NCBI GenBank assembly: GCA_964030785.1
Contig: OZ034966.1
Coordinates: forward strand, 2,543,701-2,607,700
Length of the DNA: 64,000 bases
Source: Siderastrea siderea
Taxonomy: Eukaryota; Cnidaria; Anthozoa; Scleractinia; Rhizangiidae
Reading direction: 5' to 3'
The first letter of the stretch is position 1. Each line of letters opens with the position of its first letter. This document shows, one piece after another, positions 54,731-62,607 of this stretch. A program made the position numbers and the translations under genes. The notes under the pieces were generated by a model. It searched no databases and was not told the DNA's origin. It worked only from the letters and a program-made list of their open reading frames with translations.

Positions 54731-55870
54731 TTAGTCACGTCGTCGTCGTCTTTTGGGTGGACTTGTCTCTTTGGGTGGGCTTTTCCTCTTGGGTGGTTGG
54801 AGAGACGTCACGTCTTGGCTTGCTATCCAACTATTGTACTTGTCTGGCCACCCTTTCCACTTGACCAACCAACGATCTTTTTGTCGCTTAAGTACCTTTT
54901 CGATCCGAAACACGTCGGACACATGGACTTTTTGTAAATCCTCTTCATAAAACGTACCTTGGACGGGGGTATCATCCCATTCGTGAATCTTATACGTGGG
55001 CACAGGGCCAGGGACCACACGATGCACCACAAACACTTCTTCGGTCCAACCGGGTAGATACCCTTTTTCAAAGGTACGATGAATCTTATTGAGACGTACA
55101 CGATCTCCGACTTTGAATTTAGGTTTTTTCTGACCTTTCAATCGTTTGCTGTACAATCGTTTCCACACGGCTTCATCGTTGTCCCACGTCACGTCTTGAG
55201 GGGCCATACCAATACTTCGATGACGGGTGGCATTATAGCCTTGCACCAACTCGGGTAAGACATTGTCAAATTTCAACGTGTTGGCGGCGGTGAAATAGCG
55301 GTACAAACGTTCTTTCAAGGTGCGGTTAAATCGTTCCACTATACTGGCTTTCGCATCCCCTTCCGTCGAAAAATGTTGAATGCCTTGCTCGTCAAGCCAT
55401 CGTTGAAAGGTCCGATTGTAAAATTCCTTCCCTCGATCCGTTTGCAATCGATTAGGGTGACGTCGTCCTTTCAAAATCTTGTCAAAGGCATGAACCAACG
55501 CCACCCCGGTTTTGTCTTTCAACGGTTGTACCCACGCATACTTGGACAACACATCCACGACGGTCAACAAGTATCGTATACCCCGATTATACTTGGCCAA
55601 GGGTTGCACTTCCACTAAATCCGCAACCCATTGATCATCTAAACCTCCCACAATCACGGGCAAGGTTGGAAAACGACGACGTCGAGGTTTATGCAACGTG
55701 TAGGCCAAATCCCGTTCCAAGACGCGTTGGGCTTTTTTCAAGGGGAGGTGATGGGCCTTGGCAAACCGTTGCACGCCTCCTAAACTGCCGGGGGCTCTAG
55801 GATCGTGGTAACGGGTCAACCATGATTGCGAGACATCGAGTTTGGTTCGTTTGGTCTTTCGAGGCGCCAT
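54731..55870 (-). CDS. Polinton integrase (rve core with C-terminal chromodomain)
   Basis: 379 aa. Retroviral-type integrase: catalytic Asp in QWVADLVEVQ, second Asp in RLQTDRGKEF, and Glu in ASIVERFNRTLK, with 33 residues between the last two. An SH3-like part follows (KFKVGDRVRLNK), then a chromodomain (IEKVLKRQKDRWLVKWKGWP, YNSWI), and a Lys/Arg-rich tail. The chromodomain may guide insertion to methylated histones, as for other chromo-integrases. Start at ATG 55,870, four codons after a GTG; the first 55 bases overlap the upstream gene in another frame. Intact, and consistent with the 6-bp duplication found. Confidence 0.93.
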   Translation of the reverse strand: MAPRKTKRTKLDVSQSWLTRYHDPRAPGSLGGVQRFAKAHHLPLKKAQRVLERDLAYTLHKPRRRRFPTLPVIVGGLDDQWVADLVEVQPLAKYNRGIRYLLTVVDVLSKYAWVQPLKDKTGVALVHAFDKILKGRRHPNRLQTDRGKEFYNRTFQRWLDEQGIQHFSTEGDAKASIVERFNRTLKERLYRYFTAANTLKFDNVLPELVQGYNATRHRSIGMAPQDVTWDNDEAVWKRLYSKRLKGQKKPKFKVGDRVRLNKIHRTFEKGYLPGWTEEVFVVHRVVPGPVPTYKIHEWDDTPVQGTFYEEDLQKVHVSDVFRIEKVLKRQKDRWLVKWKGWPDKYNSWIASQDVTSLQPPKRKSPPKETSPPKRRRRRD

Positions 55871-56187
55871 ACTTTCTGACACTCATCCAACAAGGTCGGT
55901 ATGGGAGGGATGGTGTTGGGATGCGCCTTTTGAATGATTCGATACCATCGCCACGCTTTCGGGTGGGATTTTAACCATAACACAAACACTACCCATCGAT
56001 ACAAGTTGAGGTCCACATGGGTTTCTTCAAAGACTTGAAGAGGAGGCATGTCCTCGGGACATGGGGGAATGGGTACTTTTTCACCTGGTTGGTAGTCATA
56101 TAACACTTGGCAAAGGGCTTGATGGCATTGCCATTGCACCAGGGACAACAAACCCTCCCACGCATAACACAACCACACAGACTCCAT
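55816..56187 (-). CDS. Unknown Trp-rich protein upstream of integrase (123 aa)
   Basis: MESVWLCYAWEGLLSLVQWQ, DMPPLQVFEETHVDLNLYRW, VVFVLWLKSHPKAWRWYRII, ending near MSRNHG. Rich in Trp and aromatic residues; family not recognised. Support comes from a TATAAAAGG box at 56225-56233, tight packing, and an open frame overlapping the integrase start by 55 bases. Confidence 0.5.
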   Translation of the reverse strand: MESVWLCYAWEGLLSLVQWQCHQALCQVLYDYQPGEKVPIPPCPEDMPPLQVFEETHVDLNLYRWVVFVLWLKSHPKAWRWYRIIQKAHPNTIPPIPTLLDECQKVWRLERPNEPNSMSRNHG

Positions 56188-56224
56188 GGCCACACTAATA
56201 AAAATTTTATTCTTACAACATCAG

Positions 56225-56233
56225 CCTTTTATA
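56225..56233 (-). promoter_or_regulatory. TATA box of the 55816-56187 gene
   Basis: TATAAAAGG on the minus strand, 38-46 bases before the start codon. Confidence 0.65.
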
Positions 56234-56381
56234 GATTTCACAAGTCAAAAAACTCAAAAGAGCGCGTGTATTTCATTTTACCGGCGCCCCGGTCGATCAT
56301 GCTCTTTTTTCCGGACCTGCTTTTTCATTTGTTTTTATCATGTATCATAATCATTGTTCATTAAAAACAGTTCGTGTGTCT

Positions 56382-57059
56382 TTACTTGGTCGTGTCTTGT
56401 CTTTGTTTTTTTCGGTTCTTGGGTTTCAAGGGTTTGTCGGCCCATTGAAAGAAAGGACATCGATCCTCGGGTGTTTCTTTGCATGTGAAATAAGGACGGT
56501 TGGGGTTGGCTTGGGATCGGCTGATTCGTAAGACCACGGGTTCTTCACGGTCACACACCAGGGTTCTTTTGAGATAATCAGGATGGAGTTTTTCATTAAT
56601 GATCTTGAGATAAGTGGCGATTTGATCTTGATGACAAAAGAGGCCACATTTCTTTTCTTGGCATTTGATGTAAGTGTCTCCTGTGGTTTGGGCTTGAAAG
56701 CAAGTTAGGTCTGTTTGATGCATAGGACAGACAACGGATTGACAAGCTTGTTCCATAGGCGGTAGTTGTACTTGATAACTAGCAGCAGGCGGATTTAACA
56801 AATTGAGAATATTGTCACCATTGAATAAGTCATCCATATTGATGAGCGGTGGTGGTGGCGGCGGCGGTACTGGTGGTGGTGGTGACAATGTGGTTGTTGT
56901 AGGTGTTGACGGTACTGGTGGTGGTGGTGAAGAAGGATCCACTTGGGGTGGTTTTTTGATTTTGATTTTTCTCTCTTTTTTGGACTTTTTCTCCGTCGGT
57001 GTAGGCGGTAAAGCAGTGACCATCTCTTCGAGTTGTTGCAAAGGTCTCTTCGTGGCCAT
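56382..57059 (-). CDS. Zinc-finger protein with C-terminal GRF-type finger
   Basis: 225 aa. N-terminal Lys-rich stretch (EKKSKKERKIKIKKPP), Pro-rich runs (residues about 40-72), then a first metal-binding cluster (VVCPMHQTDLTCFQ ... YIKCQEKKCGLFCHQ) and a second at the C terminus: CDREEPVVLRISRSQANPNR, YFTCKE, DRCPFFQWADKP, matching the GRF zinc finger pattern (C, then N-R-x-Y/F-x-x-C, then C-x-F-F-x-W). GRF fingers bind single-stranded DNA in topoisomerase III and APE2. A role in replication or recombination is likely but not proven. CCTATAAAAT box at 57101-57110. Confidence 0.65.
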   Translation of the reverse strand: MATKRPLQQLEEMVTALPPTPTEKKSKKERKIKIKKPPQVDPSSPPPPVPSTPTTTTLSPPPPVPPPPPPPLINMDDLFNGDNILNLLNPPAASYQVQLPPMEQACQSVVCPMHQTDLTCFQAQTTGDTYIKCQEKKCGLFCHQDQIATYLKIINEKLHPDYLKRTLVCDREEPVVLRISRSQANPNRPYFTCKETPEDRCPFFQWADKPLKPKNRKKQRQDTTK

Positions 57060-57100
57060 GGTGAATTGAAGAGAGAGAAAGAATGAAGAAAGAACACGCT

Positions 57101-57110
57101 ATTTTATAGG
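57101..57110 (-). promoter_or_regulatory. TATA box of the zinc-finger protein gene
   Basis: CCTATAAAAT on the minus strand, 42-51 bases before the start at 57,059. Confidence 0.65.
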
Positions 57111-57170
57111 CGATGATGACGTGATGTTGACGTGATCTTAGCTAGGATTGGTGGAGACAAAAAATAGGGG

Positions 57171-57755
57171 TCAACGGTCTGGGCTGTTAGGTATGTCGAT
57201 GCCCGCCCATTCACGCTCTCGCAACGTGTCACGCGCCCAGCCAAAAATGTTATCCACGTCTTCATGCGTCAAACCCAAAAGTTCATAGGTGAACGTACTA
57301 AATTGGTGTCGAAAAGACACGATTTCTTCTAAAATTTGTTCTGTCACGATGTCGGGGCTCGTGATGTGCACGATGAATTCGATGTCGTTAGGTTGCCAAC
57401 ACGGGACGTCCATGTGATATTGGGTCAGTAGATTGCGCCACGATTGATACACCAAATCCAAAGACAGATGGCGTAACCCTTCTTTGATGGCCTCATTAAT
57501 ATGACGCCTTTGAAGTAATACTTCTTCACTGTAAACGGGTTGAGTGGGTGGTTTTAGATCGTGCACGTGACGATGAATATGTTTGAGAATGGCCACGATC
57601 CAACATCGTTTCCATCGGCATTCGACCATTTCTTGATAAAAACGAGTGTTATAATCGATATTGCCGCTTGCAGTAAAAGGTGATTCCATTTTAGGGACTT
57701 GTTTGTTTTTGCTTTTACCAAAAACACGATTCCATGCACGCAATCGTCTCTCCAT
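57171..57755 (-). CDS. Unknown protein (194 aa) divergent from the PolB-N-like gene
   Basis: MERRLRAWNRVFGKSKNKQV, YNTRFYQEMVECRWKRCWIV, INEAIKEGLRHLSLDLVYQS, DNIFGWARDTLREREWAG. Mostly helical, mixed charge; family not recognised. The frame extends 25 codons upstream through a hydrophobic stretch, but the tatatata element at 57801-57808 lies there, so I start at 57,755. Shares a ~130-bp intergenic promoter region with the plus-strand gene at 57,884. Confidence 0.55.
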   Translation of the reverse strand: MERRLRAWNRVFGKSKNKQVPKMESPFTASGNIDYNTRFYQEMVECRWKRCWIVAILKHIHRHVHDLKPPTQPVYSEEVLLQRRHINEAIKEGLRHLSLDLVYQSWRNLLTQYHMDVPCWQPNDIEFIVHITSPDIVTEQILEEIVSFRHQFSTFTYELLGLTHEDVDNIFGWARDTLREREWAGIDIPNSPDR

Positions 57756-57800
57756 ACACTGAACAAATAAAAAGTGATGAAAAAGGATGAGTGGTGCCTG

Positions 57801-57810
57801 TATATATAAG
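57801..57810. promoter_or_regulatory. TATATATA element, likely promoter of the 57171-57755 gene
   Basis: tatatataag 46-55 bases before the minus-strand start at 57,755. Symmetric enough to serve either direction. Confidence 0.55.
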
Positions 57811-57837
57811 AAAAAGAAGCTGTCAATCAAAACAGTC

Positions 57838-57844
57838 TATATAT
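57838..57844 (+). promoter_or_regulatory. TATA box of the PolB-N-like gene
   Basis: TATATAT 40-46 bases before ATG 57,884. Confidence 0.5.
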
Positions 57845-57883
57845 CACCTCTCTATCTTTTCAACGCATCATTTTTTTGTTAGC

Positions 57884-58411
57884 ATGGCAAGTAACACCGA
57901 GTCCGACGATGATCTTAATGACTTTATGGATTTATGGGAACAGCAAGGTGGTGCTGTACCGCAACGACGCGACCATTATCAATTTCGACGTGTTAAATTC
58001 CGAGAACGTCAAGCCAAGAGCTATGGAATCACACGTACAAGCTATCACTTACGCGTGGAAAACCCGCCAGAGAGTTTTCCAGAAGGGCATGGCAATATTG
58101 TGCGCGCGTTTGAAGAAGGATTGGCGGATCAAATCGAAGATCTCACGCGTAATATGCCGGACAATGACAGAATACAAATCTATTTATCTTCCAACCGACT
58201 TCAATCGGCCCACACCTCAGCCAATGTAACTATCGGCGATTGGCGAGACCCCTTATCCGGGGCCCGCCGCATTTTGCATCAGATTAGTAAAATGTTGAAC
58301 TCAAATGAGAACTTTGAAGTCGACGACAGTTTGCAGTTGGATGTGACGCACATCACCATGCCAGATGGTGTAACACCTGTAGAGCTCGTTTCGAGACGGA
58401 AGAGGATATAG
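57884..58411 (+). CDS. PolB N-terminal-domain-like protein, polymerase domain absent
   Basis: 175 aa. QQGGAVPQRRDHYQFRRVKF, then NIVRAFEEGLADQIEDLTRN, DRIQIYLSSNRLQSAHTSAN, RRILHQISKMLNSNENFEVD and LQLDVTHITMPDG. In my memory of Polintons and adintoviruses, this order (DRIxIYL ... lead-in, repeated SN helix, then LxVxxIxxP-G) is the N-terminal region of the protein-primed family-B DNA polymerase, which continues for about 1,000 more residues. Here the frame ends SRRKRI at TAG and nothing resembling exonuclease or polymerase motifs follows. So either the polymerase was deleted, or the domain lives as a separate protein. The plus-strand gene is otherwise undamaged, with a TATATAT box. Confidence 0.5.
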   Translation: MASNTESDDDLNDFMDLWEQQGGAVPQRRDHYQFRRVKFRERQAKSYGITRTSYHLRVENPPESFPEGHGNIVRAFEEGLADQIEDLTRNMPDNDRIQIYLSSNRLQSAHTSANVTIGDWRDPLSGARRILHQISKMLNSNENFEVDDSLQLDVTHITMPDGVTPVELVSRRKRI

Positions 58412-58481
58412 AACTTTGTTCGAGCTGTTCACGTCGAATACAAAAAGAACCCCACGTTGAACACACCTTAATTATTTAACC

Positions 58482-59003
58482 ATGCCGACGAGTCACTACC
58501 ACATCTACAGCGGAGGAGCCATTGGCATCGACGAATATGCAGAACAATGCGCTAAAGAATATGGCATGCAGATGCATATTATCATACCACCCCAACACAG
58601 TCGAAGCAAATTTATCACACCACTCCGTCAACAAGATCTCAACGAAGCCGAGCCGCACTTAAAACGAGCCGGAGAAAGAAGTGGCAAACACTTGTTTACT
58701 CCAAATACGTTTTCACGCCATCTTCAACTACGCAATTTTCACATCGTCAAACCTGCCACCATCGTGTACGCTTTTGGTTATTTCCAACACACAAATGACA
58801 TTAACTACACAGCAGCACGTGACATTTACCATGACACCACCTTGAAAAGGCAAAGCATTCAAGGAGGAACGGGATGGACGGTGCAATTGGCTGTCGATCA
58901 GCACAAACAAATTTATTTTTACAACATACCAGAAAAACGATGGTACGAAAACCATCAAGATCAATGCAAGGATCACCCACGCTTCATAAACACAGCGCCG
59001 TAG
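58482..59003 (+). CDS. SLOG/Rossmann-like nucleotide-binding protein
   Basis: 173 aa. YSGGAIGIDEYAEQCAKEYG near residue 9 is the glycine-rich SGGAxGxD motif of the SLOG (DprA/LOG/YspA) superfamily; then HIIIPPQHSRSK, NEAEPHLKRAGE, LRNFHIVKPATIVYAFGYF and GGTGWTVQLAVDQHKQIYFY, the second GGT-type loop expected opposite the first. SLOG proteins bind nucleotides or nucleotide-derived ligands, and many act in stress or conflict systems. I have seen related proteins annotated as unknown in cnidarian Polinton-like loci. Function in this element is open: nucleotide signalling sensor, DNA-uptake-like ssDNA binding, or nucleoside processing. It occupies the place where PolB would continue. Confidence 0.6.
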   Translation: MPTSHYHIYSGGAIGIDEYAEQCAKEYGMQMHIIIPPQHSRSKFITPLRQQDLNEAEPHLKRAGERSGKHLFTPNTFSRHLQLRNFHIVKPATIVYAFGYFQHTNDINYTAARDIYHDTTLKRQSIQGGTGWTVQLAVDQHKQIYFYNIPEKRWYENHQDQCKDHPRFINTAP

Positions 59004-59123
59004 TAGGAACAAGACACCCCCCACCAGACACTTTGGCCGAAGTCAAAAGGCTCTTTCAAACCACCAGTTCTTTAGAAAACATTGTTGATAAAAACAGTGA
59101 TCTTTACAGTCACATTCAAGAAC

Positions 59124-59378
59124 ATGGCGACTGAAGACCACAACACCACTTTCGAACAAATGATGGATGACATCACTCAAAACGAAGATCTGTCATTCGA
59201 ACAAAAAATGAAACGCATTGGTCACTGCTTTAAAAAAGAAATGGAACGCATCAGTCGCGACTTTCAAACCCGCCTTCATCAAGACATGGAACACGAACTA
59301 CAATATCTCCGCACTCAACTCAAAGACATATGGAAACCTCACCTCACATGGAAACCCCAGTTACAATGGAAACGATAA
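59124..59378 (+). CDS. Small coiled-coil protein (84 aa)
   Basis: MATEDHNTTFEQMMDDITQN, EQKMKRIGHCFKKEMERISR, HQDMEHELQYLRTQLKDIW, then a Trp-Lys-Pro repeat (KPHLTWKPQLQWKR). Highly helical with heptad-like hydrophobics. Start at the ATG overlapping an upstream frame (stop 59,132-59,134). Unknown function. Confidence 0.5.
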   Translation: MATEDHNTTFEQMMDDITQNEDLSFEQKMKRIGHCFKKEMERISRDFQTRLHQDMEHELQYLRTQLKDIWKPHLTWKPQLQWKR

Positions 59379-59620
59379 AAACGGTGCATTTCCAAGAACA
59401 CGTGGTCCGTTACACTTACCAATACGATCCATCCGCCCCCCTAGTACAAACGTCACCCCTCATCGATGATCGATCTCATCACGTAACACCTTTCAGTATA
59501 AAAAGACAATACCTTAAAGCCAAACTTCATTCCACCCATCTACAACGCAAAGAACGACGACGACGTCAACATGGACTATGCCAAGAATTTGGATCCCAAA
59601 ACCTTCAACACCACTCATGA
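59366..59620 (+). other. Open frame running into the right terminal repeat, doubtful
   Basis: METIKTVHFQEHVVRYTYQY, then a basic end (KERRRRQHG). It overlaps the coiled-coil gene by 13 bases and the terminal-repeat gene by 50, and contains its TATA box. Possibly a real small protein; weak support. Confidence 0.3.
59497..59505 (+). promoter_or_regulatory. TATA box of the right terminal-repeat gene
   Basis: TATAAAAAG 66-74 bases before ATG 59,571, outside the repeat itself. The left copy has no equivalent box. Confidence 0.6.
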
Positions 59621-60029
59621 TTACATATTAGAACTGGTTCGACGAGGTCTACAAGCTGGTTATGATCTCGAGGACGTGACCGAGCACTACAAAGAATTGA
59701 TTCAAGATGAAGCCACCGCCATCATGAAAAGTACCCAACGCAACGAACTCCAAAAACAAATCCAAAAAGATTTGGACAATCTAGCCGTCATTGACAGAAA
59801 CAATACCATTGTCTTTCCTTTGGAACTAGCAGGACGCACCTACAAGGCTTCTGAACGAGACCAGTATTTTGAAGAAATTTTACAAAGGAGACTTGAACGA
59901 CGACACAAAGTTAACAAATTGCGTGAAAGTGTTCTCGGACATAACTTGGACGACATTACCGAACATGTCAAAACCATTCTTGATCACGACAAAAAAGAAG
60001 AAGAAGCCTTTACCAGCCAATTCAAATAG
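59571..60029 (+). CDS. Terminal-repeat gene, right copy (intact, 152 aa)
   Basis: MDYAKNLDPKTFNTTHDYIL, RRGLQAGYDLEDVTEHYKEL, QRNELQKQIQKDLDNLAVID, YFEEILQRRLERRHKVNKLR, ending TSQFK. Predicted nearly all-helical and highly charged, no domain I can name. It starts four bases inside the right terminal inverted repeat. The left copy is frameshifted and a truncated paralogue is at 43146-43448. Being in the repeat, the two copies can be homogenised during replication; the single-base difference suggests that has not happened since the damage. Confidence 0.65.
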   Translation: MDYAKNLDPKTFNTTHDYILELVRRGLQAGYDLEDVTEHYKELIQDEATAIMKSTQRNELQKQIQKDLDNLAVIDRNNTIVFPLELAGRTYKASERDQYFEEILQRRLERRHKVNKLRESVLGHNLDDITEHVKTILDHDKKEEEAFTSQFK

Positions 60030-60075
60030 AAACATCCATTGAATTCATAGCCATTTCTGGATCAAATCCATCGAC

Positions 60076-60423
60076 GTGGAGTTGCCGGCCACCATTTACG
60101 AGCACATTCTTGACCTCCATGAACCAGCAAGCAATCCGCCATCTCCTCCTCTGTTGTCGACCTCGTACTTGACGTCTTTCAGTGGCATCGCCAAAACGTT
60201 TAAGGCGTCCACGCTTCTGTTTTCCTTGACAGATAACATATCAGGTGGTAAAAACGGCCATGAAAATGTTGGTGAATCAACTGAATCAGCAAGTAATCCG
60301 CCATCTCCTCTTTTGGACATGTGTTGTTGCGTACGAGGTTCTGGTTATACCATAACGACGATGTCACGTCTACATACCATATCTGCTCGTTACTCTGTTG
60401 ACAGCCTCGCGGTAAATTTGTGA
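60076..60423 (+). other. Open frame of 115 codons in right terminal repeat, doubtful
   Basis: Right copy of the frame at 40154-40501. It starts 46 bases after the stop of the 59571-60029 gene, so it could be a second cistron, or its former extension. No family recognised; the opposite strand is open too. Confidence 0.25.
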
Positions 60424-61082
60424 CGCACCATCGCCCTGATAATTGCTCTCGTATGCCAATTCCTTTTAGTTTGGGCGTATCAACATCGACATACCAGTTT
60501 CATCGCCTTCCATAAGGAACAATTGCATGTGCTTCTTCCAAAGTTGGCAGAAAAATCATTTGTTATCCTGGTGACTTTGTTCTTCTCCCAATATGTTACG
60601 ACGTGTTGCATTGACACAAAGGACATGTCTTGTTATTCCATTTCTGCACTCACCACCTCAAATTGATGATCGGTATTGACGGTACACCACTCCGTCATGG
60701 CTTCCACTTGTCTCTTGCAGGTCCCCCAACCATGTTCTCCTAACACAGAGCTACCACCTCGGTGACTTCCGTCTTGCAGGACACACCACATCACAGGTCT
60801 CGCCAATCTCTTCCTTTAGACTGGTTTCGTTTGATGGGGAACTTGACTCCTTCATGTGGAACCGATGTACACCAGGTACCTATCGAAGCGAACTCATTTA
60901 CCAGGATCGCTGCTTGTCAGAAGATCTAGAAAGACTGTCTGGTCGTCTGTCTTGTCTTCCTTGATGATGAACTTGAAAAAGAACAAAGTTGTTGATCTTG
61001 TTATTAAACTTGTTGAAAAGAATCTCTCTGTCTTGTTTTTGAACTCTTATCCCCCCTATACTCAGCGGTTACCCATCACAAA

Positions 61083-61103
61083 CCACGTGACCTCGTCACG
61101 TGA
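61083..61103. promoter_or_regulatory. Paired TCACGTG motif in right terminal repeat
   Basis: Mirror copy of 39442-39462, about 170 bases from the right terminus. Confidence 0.35.
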
Positions 61104-61269
61104 CCACACCCACTTATCTAAAGTGACCTTTGACCCCTTCTCCCATTGGTCCATTCCCTTGACCGGGATCACATGATAAAAAGGACTAGCACTAGTCTCT
61201 TATTGGTCCAAAAAGTGAGGGGGGTGGGTCTTTTCGATTCATTTCACCAGAGTGTCGCCCCTTACTACT

Positions 61270-61275
61270 CCTAGA
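61270..61275. repeat. Right 6-bp target site duplication of the Polinton (CCTAGA)
   Basis: Perfect copy of 39270-39275, showing integrase-mediated insertion into the DIRS gene. Confidence 0.95.
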
Positions 61276-62381
61276 AAATAACCCAACTGAAACAAAAAAT
61301 AGCAAAGCAAAACGATGGCCGAGTTAGTAGCCGCTAAATTCCGTTCGTCCATCGTTTGCAGCTGAGAATAAGGCCCGCGATCAAGATCTACCTGTAGCTG
61401 ACCATTATGGCGATCATCAATGTACAACAGACACGGGACGCCTAGTGAACGAAAGAAGTTGGTTGCCACTAAACCTGTCGATTGATAGACAAAAGGTGAA
61501 ATCTTCCAACCGAAAGGAAGTGTGTTGTACTGGAAAAACCAGCCGCCCCACTGGACCCCAAAACAGGTTCGACTTTCTTCAGCCAACAAAAGGTGGTCAT
61601 ACCCTAACTTATCGTCAAGGACGGTTTGAAAAGATTGCCAGCCAACATATCGAGGCAAGTAGGAGAGACTGTCTAACTTGAAAGGAGCATCAGCCATCCA
61701 AAGATTAAGGAAACGGGCATCGTGACACAACCTAGGTTTCGTTGGTTCAACAGTCAATGGTAACACGACGTGGGGTGGACGAACCTGACCAACGCGCCCC
61801 AACAAGGATATCGCACCAGAGTGGATTCTATCAAGCAATGTCTTGCGTACAAACTTAGCGAAAGGTCGACACGAAGGATTATTTTTAAATTGAGTGGGTG
61901 GCGGGAGAGCCGAATCATACACTTTCCCTTTGAAATTACCCCTAAAGGGACGAAAAAAGTCCCCAACCGATACTTCATTCCGAATCCAACGCAAGACCCG
62001 AAGTTGTTGGGGACCAGGGTTATCGCCCAAAATCTCTTCCCAGCTTTTCACGTGGTTGTGTAGTTCCCCAGCTCGAAAATGATCTGGGTCTCTAAACTGT
62101 AATTCTGAGACACTCCCAAGGACATCACCCTGAATGACTTTCTGGAGTCTCTCCTGCGGTATCGTTGTCACCCCCGTACTGGCCCCGGAGGGGTTTCCCC
62201 TCCAGTCAATCCAATGAACACATTGAGGTGAAGAATGAACAACAGCTAAGAGAGCAACGTCGAAAGATTGGTCGAATTCCCATTCCCATGCCAAATGAAA
62301 AGTACCCAAGAAAAAAGACAAAGGGTAAAAAGGTTTGAGTGAGGATGTCAAACAAGTACAATGGCAACAGCTATAACGCAT
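61270..62381 (-). pseudogene. DIRS reverse transcriptase, N-terminal part (cut by Polinton)
   Basis: About 370 residues, in one frame: a linker region (WIRNEVSVGDFFRPFRGNFK), fingers/palm (PLTVEPTKPRLCHDARFLN), FQTVLDDKLGYDHLLLAEES, FGVQWGGWFFQYNTLPFGWK and the catalytic box PCLLYIDDRHNGQL (YIDD as in DIRS elements). The coding sequence reaches the insertion point at 61,270 and continues in frame at 39,275. The open frame runs a further 10 codons into Polinton DNA. Confidence 0.85.
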
Positions 62382-62607
62382 ACAAAAAGGGGGAAACCTA
62401 GAGGTCAGCAGGGGGTGACAATTGTGACCCAGAATGACTAGCAGGGTTTGTTAAAGTTACCCCGTTTTCGCAATTGTCACTCACTGCAGCCCTAAGGGTG
62501 AGAAAAGAAGACTGGTGATGATGATAGTCAAAGAAAACAAGCATTTATTTCCAAATATCACTCATGAAGGAGTATTTTGTACACAAACTAGTACTAGTTC
62601 ACTACAA

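Larger units (their letters stand above)
39276..61269. mobile_element. Polinton/Maverick (adintovirus-like) element, complete ends
   Basis: 21,994-bp self-synthesising-type DNA transposon or endogenous virus. Seen: 6-bp duplication, ends 5'-AGTAGTAAGGGG ... CCCCTTACTACT-3' (canonical AG...CT), long terminal inverted repeats (39276-41009 and 59567-61269), chromodomain integrase, MCP, penton-like proteins, A32-like ATPase, adenain-like protease. Missing: the DNA polymerase B domain. Most genes run on the minus strand from about 57.8 to 43.2 kb; a few at both flanks run on the plus strand. Damage seen: MCP frame break, a frameshift in the left terminal gene, and a 32-bp difference between terminal repeats. 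The insertion is nested in a DIRS element. Confidence 0.95.
59567..61269 (-). repeat. Right terminal inverted repeat (1,703 bp)
   Basis: Inverted copy of the left repeat. Carries the intact embedded gene 59571-60029, but lacks 32 bp (between ttcct and tatgg) found on the left. The inner border coincides with the start codon region, so the promoter of the embedded gene lies outside the repeat and differs between the two ends. Confidence 0.92.
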
